A stretch of DNA of 64,000 nucleotides from Erythrobacter litoralis HTCC2594 (lineage in GTDB: Bacteria > Pseudomonadota > Alphaproteobacteria > Sphingomonadales > Sphingomonadaceae), in the NCBI RefSeq assembly GCF_000013005.1, contig NC_007722.1, positions 2,981,501 to 3,045,500 on the forward strand, in the 5' to 3' direction. This document shows positions 9,443-18,009 of this stretch, piece by piece. The position numbers were made by a program, and so were the translations under genes. Under the pieces are notes generated by a model. It was not told where the DNA came from. It ran no database searches and saw nothing but the letters and a program-made list of their open reading frames with translations. Numbering within the stretch: the first letter of the stretch is position 1; every line of letters starts with the position of its first letter.

Positions 9443-9815
9443 GGGGCGGCTCCTTGTCGGGGTGGGTCTCGAGCTCGTCGATCAGCCGCTGCAGAAAGCG
9501 CGGCATGCGAAAGAGCGTCACCGCGCCGCCTGCGACGAGGAAGCCAATCTGGAGATCCGAGCTGAAAAGGCTGCGGCGCAAAGCGTCCGCTTCGAGATAG
9601 CGGTCCGAGAGATTGCCGAGCTGGGTGAAGAGCGCGTGCAAGTCCCAGCCAGCGACAAACAGGAACAGGGCAAGCGGAAGACCGAGCGCGATAAGAAGCG
9701 AGGTCGCAGCGAAGCGCGCGGTCTCGATCAGGACGAAGCAGGTTCCCTGCAGAAAGGGCAGGATGGCTTTGAGGTTTGCCGGTGGCGTCCGGTCAGCCAG
9801 ATGCGAGACCATCAC
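9435..9815 (-). CDS. Hypothetical membrane protein between TraC and TrbI
   Basis: I do not recognise a family. The 126-residue frame has two or three hydrophobic stretches: residues about 20-35, 38-58 (ATSLLIALGLPLALFLFVAGW) and 92-106 (LQIGFLVAGGAVTLF). The C-terminus is charged (ETHPDKEPPRD). Its position inside the operon, overlapping the traC stop (9812) at its start and trbI at its end, argues strongly for translation and for a role in the transfer apparatus. The F plasmid has other small genes near this place. A start at 9812 is equally possible. Confidence 0.6.
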   Translation of the reverse strand: MMVSHLADRTPPANLKAILPFLQGTCFVLIETARFAATSLLIALGLPLALFLFVAGWDLHALFTQLGNLSDRYLEADALRRSLFSSDLQIGFLVAGGAVTLFRMPRFLQRLIDELETHPDKEPPRD

Positions 9816-12355
9816 TGCCCGTCTCCTGCGACCATGCGGATCGCATCGGCGAGAGAGTGCCCGCGCCGCTCATAATCCTGGATCGCGGCATAGGTGTCGG
9901 GATCGGACGAATAGATCGTTGCCGAGAAGGGATCGAGCACGAGGCGTCCGACCGCTTCGGTCTCAGGACCCTTGATAAAGATCTCGCTGTACTCTGTGCC
10001 CGAACGCTTGAGACTGCGGATCAGCGTCTCGGTTCGGTCGTCCATGTCGAGCCGGGCGTTCGCCCTAAAATCGGCTATGGTCTCGGCCTTCTGCTGGAGC
10101 ACGAGCATCCAGTCGCTGTTTTCGAGCGCGGCCCGCGCGCCGTCGGACTTGTAATAGTCGTTCAAGGACTGCGTGGCGGTTGCGAGCGCGCCGCCATATT
10201 TGCGCGCGGTGCGCGCATAGCTCTCGACGAACTCGCCCATCGAGCCGCCCTTGAGCATCGCCCAGGCTTCATCGATCAGCAGCAGCTTCTTGGTGGCGCG
10301 CGATGAGCGCGTCATCGCCTGGCCGGTCATGAACATGATCGCCGAGAGGACCACGCTTCGGAGCTCCTCGCGGCTTGCGAGATCGCTCATCTCGAAGACG
10401 GTGAAATCATCGTCGAGCGCGAAGCTGGCCTTGCCCGAAAAGAACCCGCCATAGCTGCCGCCGCGGCAAAAGGGCGCGATGGCGGTCGCAAGATCGCGGC
10501 CTGCTTCGCTCTCCGAACCTTGCAGCGCGTGCGCAACATCGTCGACCGAGGCGCCGCTGCCGAGCGCGTCCCAGGTTGCGGTTACGGCCTGGTCGATCAA
10601 GCCGCGCTCGGTATCGCTCGGTGCGGAGCTTGGCCGCGCCATCTGGCCGATCATGGCCTTGATCATCGCGAAACAGTCGAGCCGGTAGTCTTCATCCTCA
10701 TGGGCGCGGGCATCATCGACCATCGAAAAGGGATTGAGCGAGAAGCCGGAAGCAAGCGTGAACTCGACGAACCGACCGCCCTGCAGTTTGACTGAATGCT
10801 CGAAGCTACGCCCGTCGTCGATTACCACGACCTTGGCGCCCGCGCCGCGCAAGGCGGCGCAAAGCTCCTGCAACAGCACGGATTTGCCCGACCCTGATTT
10901 GCCGCAGATCGCGATATTATGATTGCCCGCGCCATTCTCGAAGGGAGACCACCAGAAGGGCTGGCCACGTCGGCCGACAAGCAGGAGATGCGGGATAGCG
11001 CCGCCGAGATACTCGCCCTGCATCGGCGCGATATGCGCCGCCGTGGTCGAGAGCATGGTTTTGAGGCGCTTAAGGCGCGCCATGTCGTGGGCCAGCCCGT
11101 CGGCAAGGCTCAAGGGGAACGCTGCGACAAGCCCCTGTAGCTGAAGGAAGCGCTCGTCCGCCAGGTCCCAGCCTGCTGCCTTGTAGATGGCCTTGATTAC
11201 CCGCTCATGCGCATCGCCTTCGCCGAGCGGCGAAATGCTGGTCAGCCCGTAGAACAGTTTGACGAGCTTCTTGCCCGCCTGGAGCTCGGCCTGGACATGG
11301 CGCCATTCTGCCGACTGCTCGGCCAGTTTGGGAAGGAAACTCGCGCTCTTGGTCTGGCTTAGGCTGGTTGTGCGCATGAACTTGAAGCCCGCGCGCGCCG
11401 AGGCGGCTTCCTGGTCGGGATAGACGAGGCACAGCATGGTGGCCGTGGGACAAGGGAAGCGCAGCTTGTCGGCAAACATGTCGCCGATAAGCCTTGCGCA
11501 TTCCCATGGTGCCCAGCGTTCGGGTGTCGAGCGCACGGCATAATGGCGCACGTCGAAATGGTCGGGGTAGCATTCGCCGACTTCCGGGTGACCCTGCTCA
11601 TCGCGCCCCGTCTCGCGGAACCGCTCGGTCCTGAGGATCATGCGATCGTACTCGACCTCGAGTTCGATGTCGCGCCGGATCGCTTGGGTATCGAGGGTGT
11701 CGTGCGGATTCCAGCTGTGCGTGTCCGGCTCGTGCGCAGTGGTAGGCGCGGTCAGTTCATCGATCAGCGCGAGGAGCCCGTTCGGGCGCAGTTCCTGTGC
11801 CTGAGCCCCAAGCGAATGCAGCATGCCGATGAGGCCTTCGCGGCATTCAGAGAGCTCGGCGTCGGTCACGCTGCCGGGGACCGGCACGCCGAGCGAGACG
11901 ATCACGCGGACATTGCGGGCATGGAAAGGCGCATGCGCTGAACCTGAATTCCAGACGAGATCATAGAGACGCTTCGTCCGCGCCCTCGCGATCGCTTCGT
12001 AGATCCCGCCCTGCTCGTAGCGCGGAGCGAACCAGGGAGCGACGACATTGCCGATGCGCGGCGATGCGAAGTTCAGGATCTGGAGGCAGGCGCCTTGCGG
12101 TAGCCCTTCGGAAAAGAACTGCCCGAGGATCTCGCCGGTCTGTTCGTCAGCTCCGATCAGCGGGGTCACTTCGAGGACGAAGCCTTTCGAGCGCGCGTTG
12201 CGGTAGAGCTTCGCGCCTTCATCATAGACCCGATAAGGGAGCCAGTCTGAAAGCATATCGAGCCCGAAATGAGCGCGTTCGCTTTCGGCACGTGCCGTAT
12301 CGGCAAAGAGCCTGCGCGATAGAGCGTCGCGCGCTGTGGCCAGGGATAGGGTCAC
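9812..12355 (-). CDS. traC: TraC, VirB4-like conjugation ATPase
   Basis: TraC is the cytoplasmic, membrane-associated ATPase that powers pilus assembly (VirB4 family). At 847 residues it matches F TraC (about 875). Walker A (GKSGSGKS) lies near residues 485-492 and Walker B (LLLIDEAW) near 690-697. A later conserved ATATQSLNDYY segment and the N-terminal TraC domain (MLSDWLPYRVYDEGAKLYRN) support the call. It is the longest gene in the operon and overlaps traV by 4 bp (12352-12355). No frameshift or lost motif is seen, so the apparatus looks functional. Confidence 0.97.
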   Translation of the reverse strand: MTLSLATARDALSRRLFADTARAESERAHFGLDMLSDWLPYRVYDEGAKLYRNARSKGFVLEVTPLIGADEQTGEILGQFFSEGLPQGACLQILNFASPRIGNVVAPWFAPRYEQGGIYEAIARARTKRLYDLVWNSGSAHAPFHARNVRVIVSLGVPVPGSVTDAELSECREGLIGMLHSLGAQAQELRPNGLLALIDELTAPTTAHEPDTHSWNPHDTLDTQAIRRDIELEVEYDRMILRTERFRETGRDEQGHPEVGECYPDHFDVRHYAVRSTPERWAPWECARLIGDMFADKLRFPCPTATMLCLVYPDQEAASARAGFKFMRTTSLSQTKSASFLPKLAEQSAEWRHVQAELQAGKKLVKLFYGLTSISPLGEGDAHERVIKAIYKAAGWDLADERFLQLQGLVAAFPLSLADGLAHDMARLKRLKTMLSTTAAHIAPMQGEYLGGAIPHLLLVGRRGQPFWWSPFENGAGNHNIAICGKSGSGKSVLLQELCAALRGAGAKVVVIDDGRSFEHSVKLQGGRFVEFTLASGFSLNPFSMVDDARAHEDEDYRLDCFAMIKAMIGQMARPSSAPSDTERGLIDQAVTATWDALGSGASVDDVAHALQGSESEAGRDLATAIAPFCRGGSYGGFFSGKASFALDDDFTVFEMSDLASREELRSVVLSAIMFMTGQAMTRSSRATKKLLLIDEAWAMLKGGSMGEFVESYARTARKYGGALATATQSLNDYYKSDGARAALENSDWMLVLQQKAETIADFRANARLDMDDRTETLIRSLKRSGTEYSEIFIKGPETEAVGRLVLDPFSATIYSSDPDTYAAIQDYERRGHSLADAIRMVAGDGQ

Positions 12356-12924
12356 TGGCTTTCTCCTTCATATTTGTCAGGATGGGGGACCGGCTCGCGG
12401 GGAGGGACAAACGAGCCGGGTCCCCCGGGTTCCGGCGCGTTGGCGCCGGGCATCGCCGGAACGGGCTGCAGGGGGATAAACAGCTGTTCCGGCAATGGTT
12501 CGTCGTGATTGTTTTGAGGTGCGGTGATCTCTTCGCGGGTTGCAGCGATGTTCGCGCCCAGCGAGCGAAGGATATCCCTCCGCCCTTGCGGTGCGCGCCG
12601 GCCCGTTCCGACAGCTTCAGGCAGCGTCACGTGCACAACCCGCGCTTCGTGGTCACGGCCTGCTTCGTCGCGGTAGGCCGCGATGACGACCTGCAGGCGG
12701 CGAACGGCTTCGTCTGTTTGCGGCACAGGGCGGTGCACGTGTTTGACGTCGCCTCGGTCGATGCCGGTTGCCCCGGCATCGATCATCGAAGTGGGCGCGC
12801 AGGTTCCATCGGGCGCGCGGCAGGCAAAATTGCCGTTCACATTGGTCCCGAAGCTGGTGCATCCGCTCGCCAAAAGCAGCGCTGCTGGCAGAGCGGTTGT
12901 TCGAAGGATCGGGGGCCGGCTCAT
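12352..12924 (-). CDS. traV: TraV, outer-membrane lipoprotein of the core complex
   Basis: TraV is the VirB7-like lipoprotein of the F-type core complex and links TraK and TraB to the outer membrane. The start at 12924 overlaps the dsbC stop by 4 bp and gives a lipobox, LLLASGC, with the lipidated Cys near residue 22. Two further cysteines follow (FACRAPDGTCAPTS), as in F TraV. The remainder is Pro-rich and probably disordered. A longer frame to 13089 overlaps dsbC and lacks a signal peptide, so it was not used. Length is 190 residues. Confidence 0.88.
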   Translation of the reverse strand: MSRPPILRTTALPAALLLASGCTSFGTNVNGNFACRAPDGTCAPTSMIDAGATGIDRGDVKHVHRPVPQTDEAVRRLQVVIAAYRDEAGRDHEARVVHVTLPEAVGTGRRAPQGRRDILRSLGANIAATREEITAPQNNHDEPLPEQLFIPLQPVPAMPGANAPEPGGPGSFVPPREPVPHPDKYEGESQ

Positions 12925-13793
12925 TGTCCGCTTCCCTTCGCCCCGGCCGCGAAGCGGCGGATTGTCGCGGCATCGCGGTAGCCATGGAGAACGGCTCCGT
13001 CGCGGGCGCGCACGATCACCGGCGTGCCATTGAAACCGTTTGCCTTTGCAAAGGCCTCGTTGGCATCGAGCGCCTTGGCTCGGCTGCAACTTTTGCCGTT
13101 CGCCGGAGCTTGTCCGGCATAGGCCGCATGCAGCGCCTTTGCTGGATCCTTAGCGCAGATCACGGCTTCGGAAAGCTTCCGGCTCGCTGCACCGAAGATC
13201 GAAATCGGTCGCTCTTCGACATGCACCTTGGCCTTGGCGAGTTCGCCTGCAAGGCGCTGGCAATAGCCGCACTGGAAATCCGAGAAGACCACAAACTTTT
13301 CGCCCTTCGGGTTGCCCCAGTGGATCGCACCGTCTTCAGGGAGGGTGGAGAGATCGACCCGCGTAGTGGCCGCTTTTGTCGGGGTTTTGTTCGGGCCACC
13401 TTGGGCCTCGCCTCCGGCGCGCGGCGCACCGGCGGCAAGCAGGTCGGGATTGAGTTCGAGGAGCCGCGCAGCGGTGACATCGCGCCGCTCCTCCATGTCG
13501 TAGAGACGGCCGACGAACAGGTAGCGCGCGGTCTCATCGATGTAGAAAAGCGTGTCGTTCGAGACAACTTCGCACCAGGGGCCGAGCCTGTCGCAGTCGA
13601 TGGTATCGATCGGGGTCTTAGGCAGCCGCAGTTTCAACGCCTGCGCGACATCGCCAGCCAGAGATGAAGCCGATGCAGGAATGGCGGTGACAGCCGAGAC
13701 CCCGAGTGTCAGCAATGCAGCGGCACCCGAGCAGGCAAGCGCAAGGTGGGCGGCGCGGGCCTTCAGGCCCGGCCGGTGATCATTGTAGTTCAT
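12921..13793 (-). CDS. dsbC: DsbC-like periplasmic disulfide isomerase of the tra operon
   Basis: The 290-residue protein has an N-terminal signal/anchor (about residues 15-45), a DsbC-like dimerisation region (about 50-110), a Gly/Ala-rich linker and a thioredoxin domain with the active site C-G-Y-C (FSDFQCGYCQRLAGEL, about residues 175-190) and the cis-Pro loop NGTPVIV. DsbC homologues in F-like operons are thought to fold cysteine-rich transfer proteins; TraN, TraU and TraH here are obvious clients. It overlaps traB and traV by 4 bp each. Confidence 0.9.
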   Translation of the reverse strand: MNYNDHRPGLKARAAHLALACSGAAALLTLGVSAVTAIPASASSLAGDVAQALKLRLPKTPIDTIDCDRLGPWCEVVSNDTLFYIDETARYLFVGRLYDMEERRDVTAARLLELNPDLLAAGAPRAGGEAQGGPNKTPTKAATTRVDLSTLPEDGAIHWGNPKGEKFVVFSDFQCGYCQRLAGELAKAKVHVEERPISIFGAASRKLSEAVICAKDPAKALHAAYAGQAPANGKSCSRAKALDANEAFAKANGFNGTPVIVRARDGAVLHGYRDAATIRRFAAGAKGSGQ

Positions 13794-15106
13794 TTAGAAG
13801 AGCTCCTGACATGGACGCCGTCGAGAAAGACGATTTCGACTTCGATGCCGGTCGGCATCTCGACGACTGGTTGATATTGTTCTGCGCGTTCAATGAGGTA
13901 GCGGGAGACCGTGTCGGCGGCTTCGCCGGCTCCCTGGCCGAAGCCGCCTGCAAGAATGTCGGTTGGAGAGAGCGCTTCGCGCTGGCCGTCGCTGCCCACC
14001 TGTCCTGCAAAGATACCGTTGGCGTTGGCGGAAAAGCCGCGTCCGAAGCCGCCAACGATCCCGGCCAGCAGTGCCTGGCTGACAAGGCTGCCTTCGCGGC
14101 TGACCACGCGGCCACGCACACCCGACCTTCCGGCAAAGGAGATGAACCCCTTGACCTCGCTCACGGCGAAGCGGCCACCGGGCTGCGCGCAGGTCATGCG
14201 CACCAGCTTGACGTACACCTTCTCGGCCGAGAGATCGCCGCGCGCCGCGCCATTGACGAGGCAGCCGGTAATGTCGGTTGTGAGCAGCTTGTTGCCGCGC
14301 ATGACCGAGCGGGCCGGTCCGGTGATCCGGAGCACCACGGGAAGCGGATCGCTCTGGCTGGCAACGCCGGTCGAGGCGTCGACGCCCACGATGACCGTTG
14401 CCGGTGCGTAGCTGTTGGGCGGCAGGTAATCGCGGCTCGCTTCGAGCAGCAAAGCTGGCGCAGTCTCTGCCGCGCGCGGCTTGCCGTCCTTGCCCGTCTC
14501 CGCGCCGAAACTCATCAGGCTGAGCTGCCCGCCCTGCGTTTCCGGCGCTCCTTGTGGTGGCTGGGCAGCTCTGCGGGTGCCGACGCCGGGGCCATATGCC
14601 GGTGGCGGCGGCAAGGGTGGAGCGGTTGCAGGTGCCTTCGCGGCTTCGCTCAGCTGTGAACGCAGATTGGCGTTCTCAGCCGAGATCGCGTCGATCGCTG
14701 CCTGACCGTCGGAGCGCATCTGCGCGTTTTCGCTGCGCAGGGCTTCGAGTTCCTGTTCGATCTCGGGGCGTGGCAACTGCGTTTGCTGCAGATCCTTGAT
14801 CGCGCGGCCCTGTGCATCGAGCCGGTTACCGTAGCTCGCGACGAACTCGCGCTGCGAGAGGTTGCGATTGACGAGGCCGCCGGTGTCGATTGTCGCCGCA
14901 CCATTGGCATCACTGCCGCCCTCGTCGCCATCGCCGCCGAAGATGAACATCCCGCCGCCGATGAGCGCGATGGCTCCGATCCCGGCGAGCAGCATCTTCT
15001 GGCGCTGCGCGATCTGCGAATTGAGGTTGCGCCGTCCGCTCTCGCGCGCTTCCGGCGAGCCCGGCAGCGGCCTCTTTTCGGTGTCCTTCTGTGTTGCCTC
15101 GGCCAT
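13790..15106 (-). CDS. traB: TraB, VirB10-like core channel protein
   Basis: TraB spans inner and outer membranes as the VirB10-like scaffold of the F-type core complex. The 438 residues show a short cytoplasmic N-terminus, a transmembrane helix (about residues 38-56, MLLAGIGAIALIGGGMFIFG), a coiled coil (about 90-150), a Pro-rich linker (APATAPPLPPPPAYGPG) and a C-terminal beta domain with GNKLLTTDITGCLVNGAARGD, typical of the family. It overlaps traK by one base at 15106 and dsbC by 4 bp. Confidence 0.94.
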   Translation of the reverse strand: MAEATQKDTEKRPLPGSPEARESGRRNLNSQIAQRQKMLLAGIGAIALIGGGMFIFGGDGDEGGSDANGAATIDTGGLVNRNLSQREFVASYGNRLDAQGRAIKDLQQTQLPRPEIEQELEALRSENAQMRSDGQAAIDAISAENANLRSQLSEAAKAPATAPPLPPPPAYGPGVGTRRAAQPPQGAPETQGGQLSLMSFGAETGKDGKPRAAETAPALLLEASRDYLPPNSYAPATVIVGVDASTGVASQSDPLPVVLRITGPARSVMRGNKLLTTDITGCLVNGAARGDLSAEKVYVKLVRMTCAQPGGRFAVSEVKGFISFAGRSGVRGRVVSREGSLVSQALLAGIVGGFGRGFSANANGIFAGQVGSDGQREALSPTDILAGGFGQGAGEAADTVSRYLIERAEQYQPVVEMPTGIEVEIVFLDGVHVRSSSK

Positions 15107-15921
15107 CAGTCGAGCCCTCCCCTGGCAAAGACAAGGAAGGCACTGGTCGCTTCACCGGGAGCGAGTGCATCGCGGCCATAGGCAAAGGCGAGCGCACCTG
15201 CGGGACCTTCGCGCTCGGAGCCAAGCGCAAGGCTTTCCTGCCCGAGGTTGCGCACGAGGAAGCGCTGTCCGGTAAGTTCATCGCCCTGGTATTCGGCGAC
15301 CAGCTGGACCTCGATCCCGCCGCTACGGCGCGGAGCGGAAAGTTCGGCGCGGGCGGTGAAGCCGGGGAGGACGGCATCTGTTGCCATCGCTTCGATCAGG
15401 CGGATTGCGGCGTCTTCGGGGCCGGTTTCGGCCTCCCATTCTGCCGCCTCGCTTTTGGCAAGCGCGGGATTGGTGATGAAGAGCTGGGTCGCCTCCTGAC
15501 CGCCGAGGCGGCAGGCGAACTTGTAGACATAGCCTGCCTTGCTGGTTGCAAAGAAGCTGACGCGCGCCGCTGCGAACTGCGGGGGCACGGAGATATAGAT
15601 GTCTCCGCGCACCGGCTCATGCGTCACCTGGAAGTCGTTGTAGGGAAAGCCGCTTGCGATCTTTGAGACATTGGCGAAGCCATCATCGATGAGCGCGATC
15701 CGGGTGAGCTCACCGCGGGCCAGCTCGCAGTCGATCGTTGCGTTGTCGGCCGCCTCGACGAACTGGTCAGCATGCGCCGGAACAGGCGCAAGTGCGAAAG
15801 CAATAACGGCAAGACCGCTTAGCTTGAGCCCGGGATCGGGACGTCGTGTGGCGCCAATCGCGAAACAGCCAAGGCCGGTTCCGACAAGCGCAGCGGCCAG
15901 GGGAGATGGGAGAAGGCTCAT
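15106..15921 (-). CDS. traK: TraK, secretin-like core complex protein (VirB9-like)
   Basis: TraK is the VirB9-like outer-membrane-associated component that binds TraV and TraB. The 271-residue protein has an N-terminal hydrophobic stretch that is longer than a usual signal peptide (residues 1-52, ending near ...APVPAHA), then DQFVEAADNATIDCELARGELTRIALIDD, which resembles the TraK N-terminal domain. It overlaps traE (15918-15921) and traB (15106). The long leader hints that a later start could be used, but no better ATG with a clear Shine-Dalgarno is seen. Confidence 0.88.
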   Translation of the reverse strand: MSLLPSPLAAALVGTGLGCFAIGATRRPDPGLKLSGLAVIAFALAPVPAHADQFVEAADNATIDCELARGELTRIALIDDGFANVSKIASGFPYNDFQVTHEPVRGDIYISVPPQFAAARVSFFATSKAGYVYKFACRLGGQEATQLFITNPALAKSEAAEWEAETGPEDAAIRLIEAMATDAVLPGFTARAELSAPRRSGGIEVQLVAEYQGDELTGQRFLVRNLGQESLALGSEREGPAGALAFAYGRDALAPGEATSAFLVFARGGLD

Positions 15922-16487
15922 TGCCCGGGTTCCTCTTTGTCAGTAGGAAGTTGTTCGAAGCCGGCGAGAGCGAGGCTGAGGCCGCGCTGCGACCAGCGGA
16001 AACGGAAGGCGCGACGTTGGCTCGCGATCACCTGCGCGCCGACGAAAGTCTTGAGCGTGCCTTCGACCGTTGACGTCAGAGCCTTGGGATCGACGTGGAT
16101 TTGGGCGATCACGAAGGCTTGGGATATGTCGGAGCCGCGCTGTTCCTCGACGATCTTCACGAGGTCCGCCTTGAGCACGCCATGTGAAGCGGGGTCGGCA
16201 AGCTTCAGGATGTTGGCCATCCAGTAGTCGAGGCTTTCGGGTGCCCGGTTAAGGAACATCAGCGCCGTGTCGCGGGTGACAAGCTCGAGATAGGGCGCGT
16301 CGACACCGCCGCTTGAGACGGTTATCCGTTCGGATGTAATCGGCACCAGAACGACTTTCTCGTCGCCTGTCACGGCTGCGCCGAGGCTAACCAGCGTGGT
16401 CAGGCCAAGAACGCCTGCCAACACGGCAAAGCGGTTGCGCTGGCGCAAAAAAGTCTGCGCCTGTTCGTGAGCAAATTCTGCTTGCAT
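15918..16487 (-). CDS. traE: TraE, VirB8-like inner-membrane protein
   Basis: TraE (VirB8-like) is an inner-membrane bitopic protein of the F-type core. I chose the ATG at 16487 (MQAEFAHEQAQTFL) because GAGGGA lies 6 bp upstream; a GTG at 16499 is also in frame but directly abuts the traL stop. The 189-residue product matches F TraE (188). One transmembrane segment (about residues 20-42) is followed by the periplasmic domain with YLELVTRDTALMFLNRAPESLDYW, a conserved family block. It overlaps traK by 4 bp. Confidence 0.92.
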   Translation of the reverse strand: MQAEFAHEQAQTFLRQRNRFAVLAGVLGLTTLVSLGAAVTGDEKVVLVPITSERITVSSGGVDAPYLELVTRDTALMFLNRAPESLDYWMANILKLADPASHGVLKADLVKIVEEQRGSDISQAFVIAQIHVDPKALTSTVEGTLKTFVGAQVIASQRRAFRFRWSQRGLSLALAGFEQLPTDKEEPGQ

Positions 16488-16499
16488 GGTTTCCCTCAC

Positions 16500-16787
16500 T
16501 CAGCCCGCCAGCAGGCGGCAATGGGAGGGCGGCGTGGCTTTCAGCCCCAGGAAACTCCCGGGCAGATACCAGTACGCAGCGTGCACCAGCGCCGATCCGG
16601 CACCGCGAGCCTTTGCCTTCCGCAAGGCAAGCCAGGCTCCGGCGGCCAGGCCGATACCGATGAAAATGTGCTGCGCGAGAATGCCCCAGGCGAAGGGGAT
16701 GAGAATCCCTGCAAACTCGTCGATGGTCCAGAAGCCGATTAGCTCCGGATCGTCGAGCCGCCGTGGAACAAGATACCTGTCGGCCAT
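16500..16787 (-). CDS. traL: TraL, small inner-membrane conjugation protein (VirB3-like)
   Basis: TraL is a small inner-membrane protein needed for F pilus assembly. At 95 residues it matches F TraL (91). The family start ADRYLVPRRLDDPELIGFWT is followed by two hydrophobic segments (about residues 26-42 and 44-60) and a short charged tail. It lies 33 bp downstream of traA, with traE following directly. This traA-traL-traE-traK-traB order is the classic F order. Confidence 0.93.
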   Translation of the reverse strand: MADRYLVPRRLDDPELIGFWTIDEFAGILIPFAWGILAQHIFIGIGLAAGAWLALRKAKARGAGSALVHAAYWYLPGSFLGLKATPPSHCRLLAG

Positions 16788-16820
16788 GATGCCGCCCTCC
16801 TGTTGTGACCGGGTTCGGGG

Positions 16821-17153
16821 TCAGATGACCGCGGTCACGACCGAGGTGACGATCGGCACGCCGGTGCCGACGCCGATCCCGACGCCCACCGGCACGGCGA
16901 TCTGGCCGAGCGAAAAGCGCCCCGAGGCAAGCCCGATTAGGCCCGCAGCGAGGCTGAGCACGGTGATGATCTTGCCGCCCGAGCCTTCGAGGAAGTCGGT
17001 GAACTTGGTCAACGCGGGATCGAAGGTGGTATCGGCCCCGGCAAAGGCGGCACCGGCGCAGGCCAGCGCCACGCAGGCGGGAAGAATGTAGTCGCGGCCG
17101 CGAGCCCCGTTGGGCGAGCGCTGCTGGACCGGAAGGGCAGTCTTGGTGGTCAT
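16821..17153 (-). CDS. traA: TraA, F-type propilin
   Basis: This is the major pilin precursor. The start at 17153 gives 110 residues with a 38-residue leader (charged N-terminus, then LPACVALACAGAAFA) and likely cleavage after AFA, leaving a mature pilin of about 72 residues; F pilin is 70. The mature part has two hydrophobic helices (about IITVLSLAAGLIGLA and IAVPVGVGIGVG...) joined by a short basic loop, SGRFSLGQ, as in F pilin. It is the first gene of the operon, downstream of the repeat-rich control region. A longer upstream frame to 17300 lacks support. Confidence 0.92.
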   Translation of the reverse strand: MTTKTALPVQQRSPNGARGRDYILPACVALACAGAAFAGADTTFDPALTKFTDFLEGSGGKIITVLSLAAGLIGLASGRFSLGQIAVPVGVGIGVGTGVPIVTSVVTAVI

Positions 17154-17517
17154 GGATGGAAACTCCGAGGATTGAACATCAGCCAGCGATGCGTTCGCTG
17201 TATGTTCTTTCCTCTCCCCGGAGCCGGGCTGTAGGAAATCGGGAATTGGATTTTGGGGCTTTCGACCAAGCAAAAAGCGACATCGGGAGGTGCGATGCAC
17301 GGGATTCGCGCAGGCTGATCGCGCAACAGCGCTGACTGTGCCGGCATCTGAGCGAAGAGAGCCGCGATATGCGCGCAGGCGACCGAAATTCGCGCGAATC
17401 GTCGGAGGAAGCTGATCGTTCCTTCCTCTATGTTCTCTAAATGTTCTTTTTGTTTTCCTACAGGCTTCCTTCGCGGTTAGCCGGAGAGTCGATCACTCTG
17501 GAGATAAGGATTCGTCG
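17154..17517. promoter_or_regulatory. Divergent tra control region with ATGTTC boxes and a 12-bp palindrome
   Basis: This 364-bp stretch between traA and the plus-strand regulator carries no convincing gene. It contains the hexamer ATGTTC at 17202-17207, 17430-17435 and 17441-17446, and its reverse complement GAACAT at 17174-17179. The copies at 17430 and 17441 are spaced 11 bp apart, about one helical turn, and both run into CT/T-rich sequence. A perfect palindrome ATTCGCGCGAAT lies at 17388-17399, with an ATTCGCGC half copy at 17304-17311. Such clustering suggests operators for the neighbouring regulator, but no binding is shown. Confidence 0.5.
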
Positions 17518-18009
17518 ATGACCAACATGGCGCTCTTTGCCGAACAACAGGTTCGCGCCGACCTCGCCCGGCTGCTTTTGGCCGCCGTCGAAGCCAGCGG
17601 CCGTGCCCGCTGCGACATCGCTCGCGACGCGCAGATCCATAAGGATGCCCTGCGCCGTGTTCTTGCGGGCGAACGCTCGGCCAGCCTCGGCGAAGCCTTG
17701 CGCATTCTTGCCGCGAGCGGCGTCGCGCCGCACGCACACCTGCTCCTGTTCCTCGTCAGCGGCGGCGATCACGCGATTGCGTGGCTGCAATCGGACCTCG
17801 CGCAATTCTTCGAGGACTTTTCCGGCGAACTGCCTTCAGCGCTCGAGCGTGTCTTGGGCAACCAGGTTCACGATGTGAAGCCGCGCTGGGCCAAGGGGAC
17901 CGCGCACCGCGTCGCCCGCTTGCTCTCCGACCACATCGACGAGCTCGAACGCAAGGATGCGCTGCTTGGCGATGTCTTTGCCGGTGCCGAGGGAGGCCAT
18001 CGTGGGTGA
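17518..18009 (+). CDS. Putative HTH regulator of the tra region
   Basis: The 163-residue protein has an N-terminal helical region (about residues 10-70: DLARLLLAAVEASGR...IARDAQIHKDALRRVLAGERSAS) that reads like an XRE/lambda-repressor-type helix-turn-helix, followed by a hydrophobic helix and a charged C-terminus. It is divergent from traA, across the region with repeated ATGTTC boxes, which fits a regulator of pilin operon expression; this is inference from position. An AAGGA-like ribosome site precedes ATG 17518. The end overlaps the next gene by 8 bp. The call is by fold-like pattern only. Confidence 0.55.
   Translation: MTNMALFAEQQVRADLARLLLAAVEASGRARCDIARDAQIHKDALRRVLAGERSASLGEALRILAASGVAPHAHLLLFLVSGGDHAIAWLQSDLAQFFEDFSGELPSALERVLGNQVHDVKPRWAKGTAHRVARLLSDHIDELERKDALLGDVFAGAEGGHRG

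Noticed and set aside
1..18009. A relaxase, coupling protein or oriT in the conjugation region
   Set aside because: None is seen. No TraI or TraD frame is present, and no nick-like motif can be defended; these probably lie left of the window.
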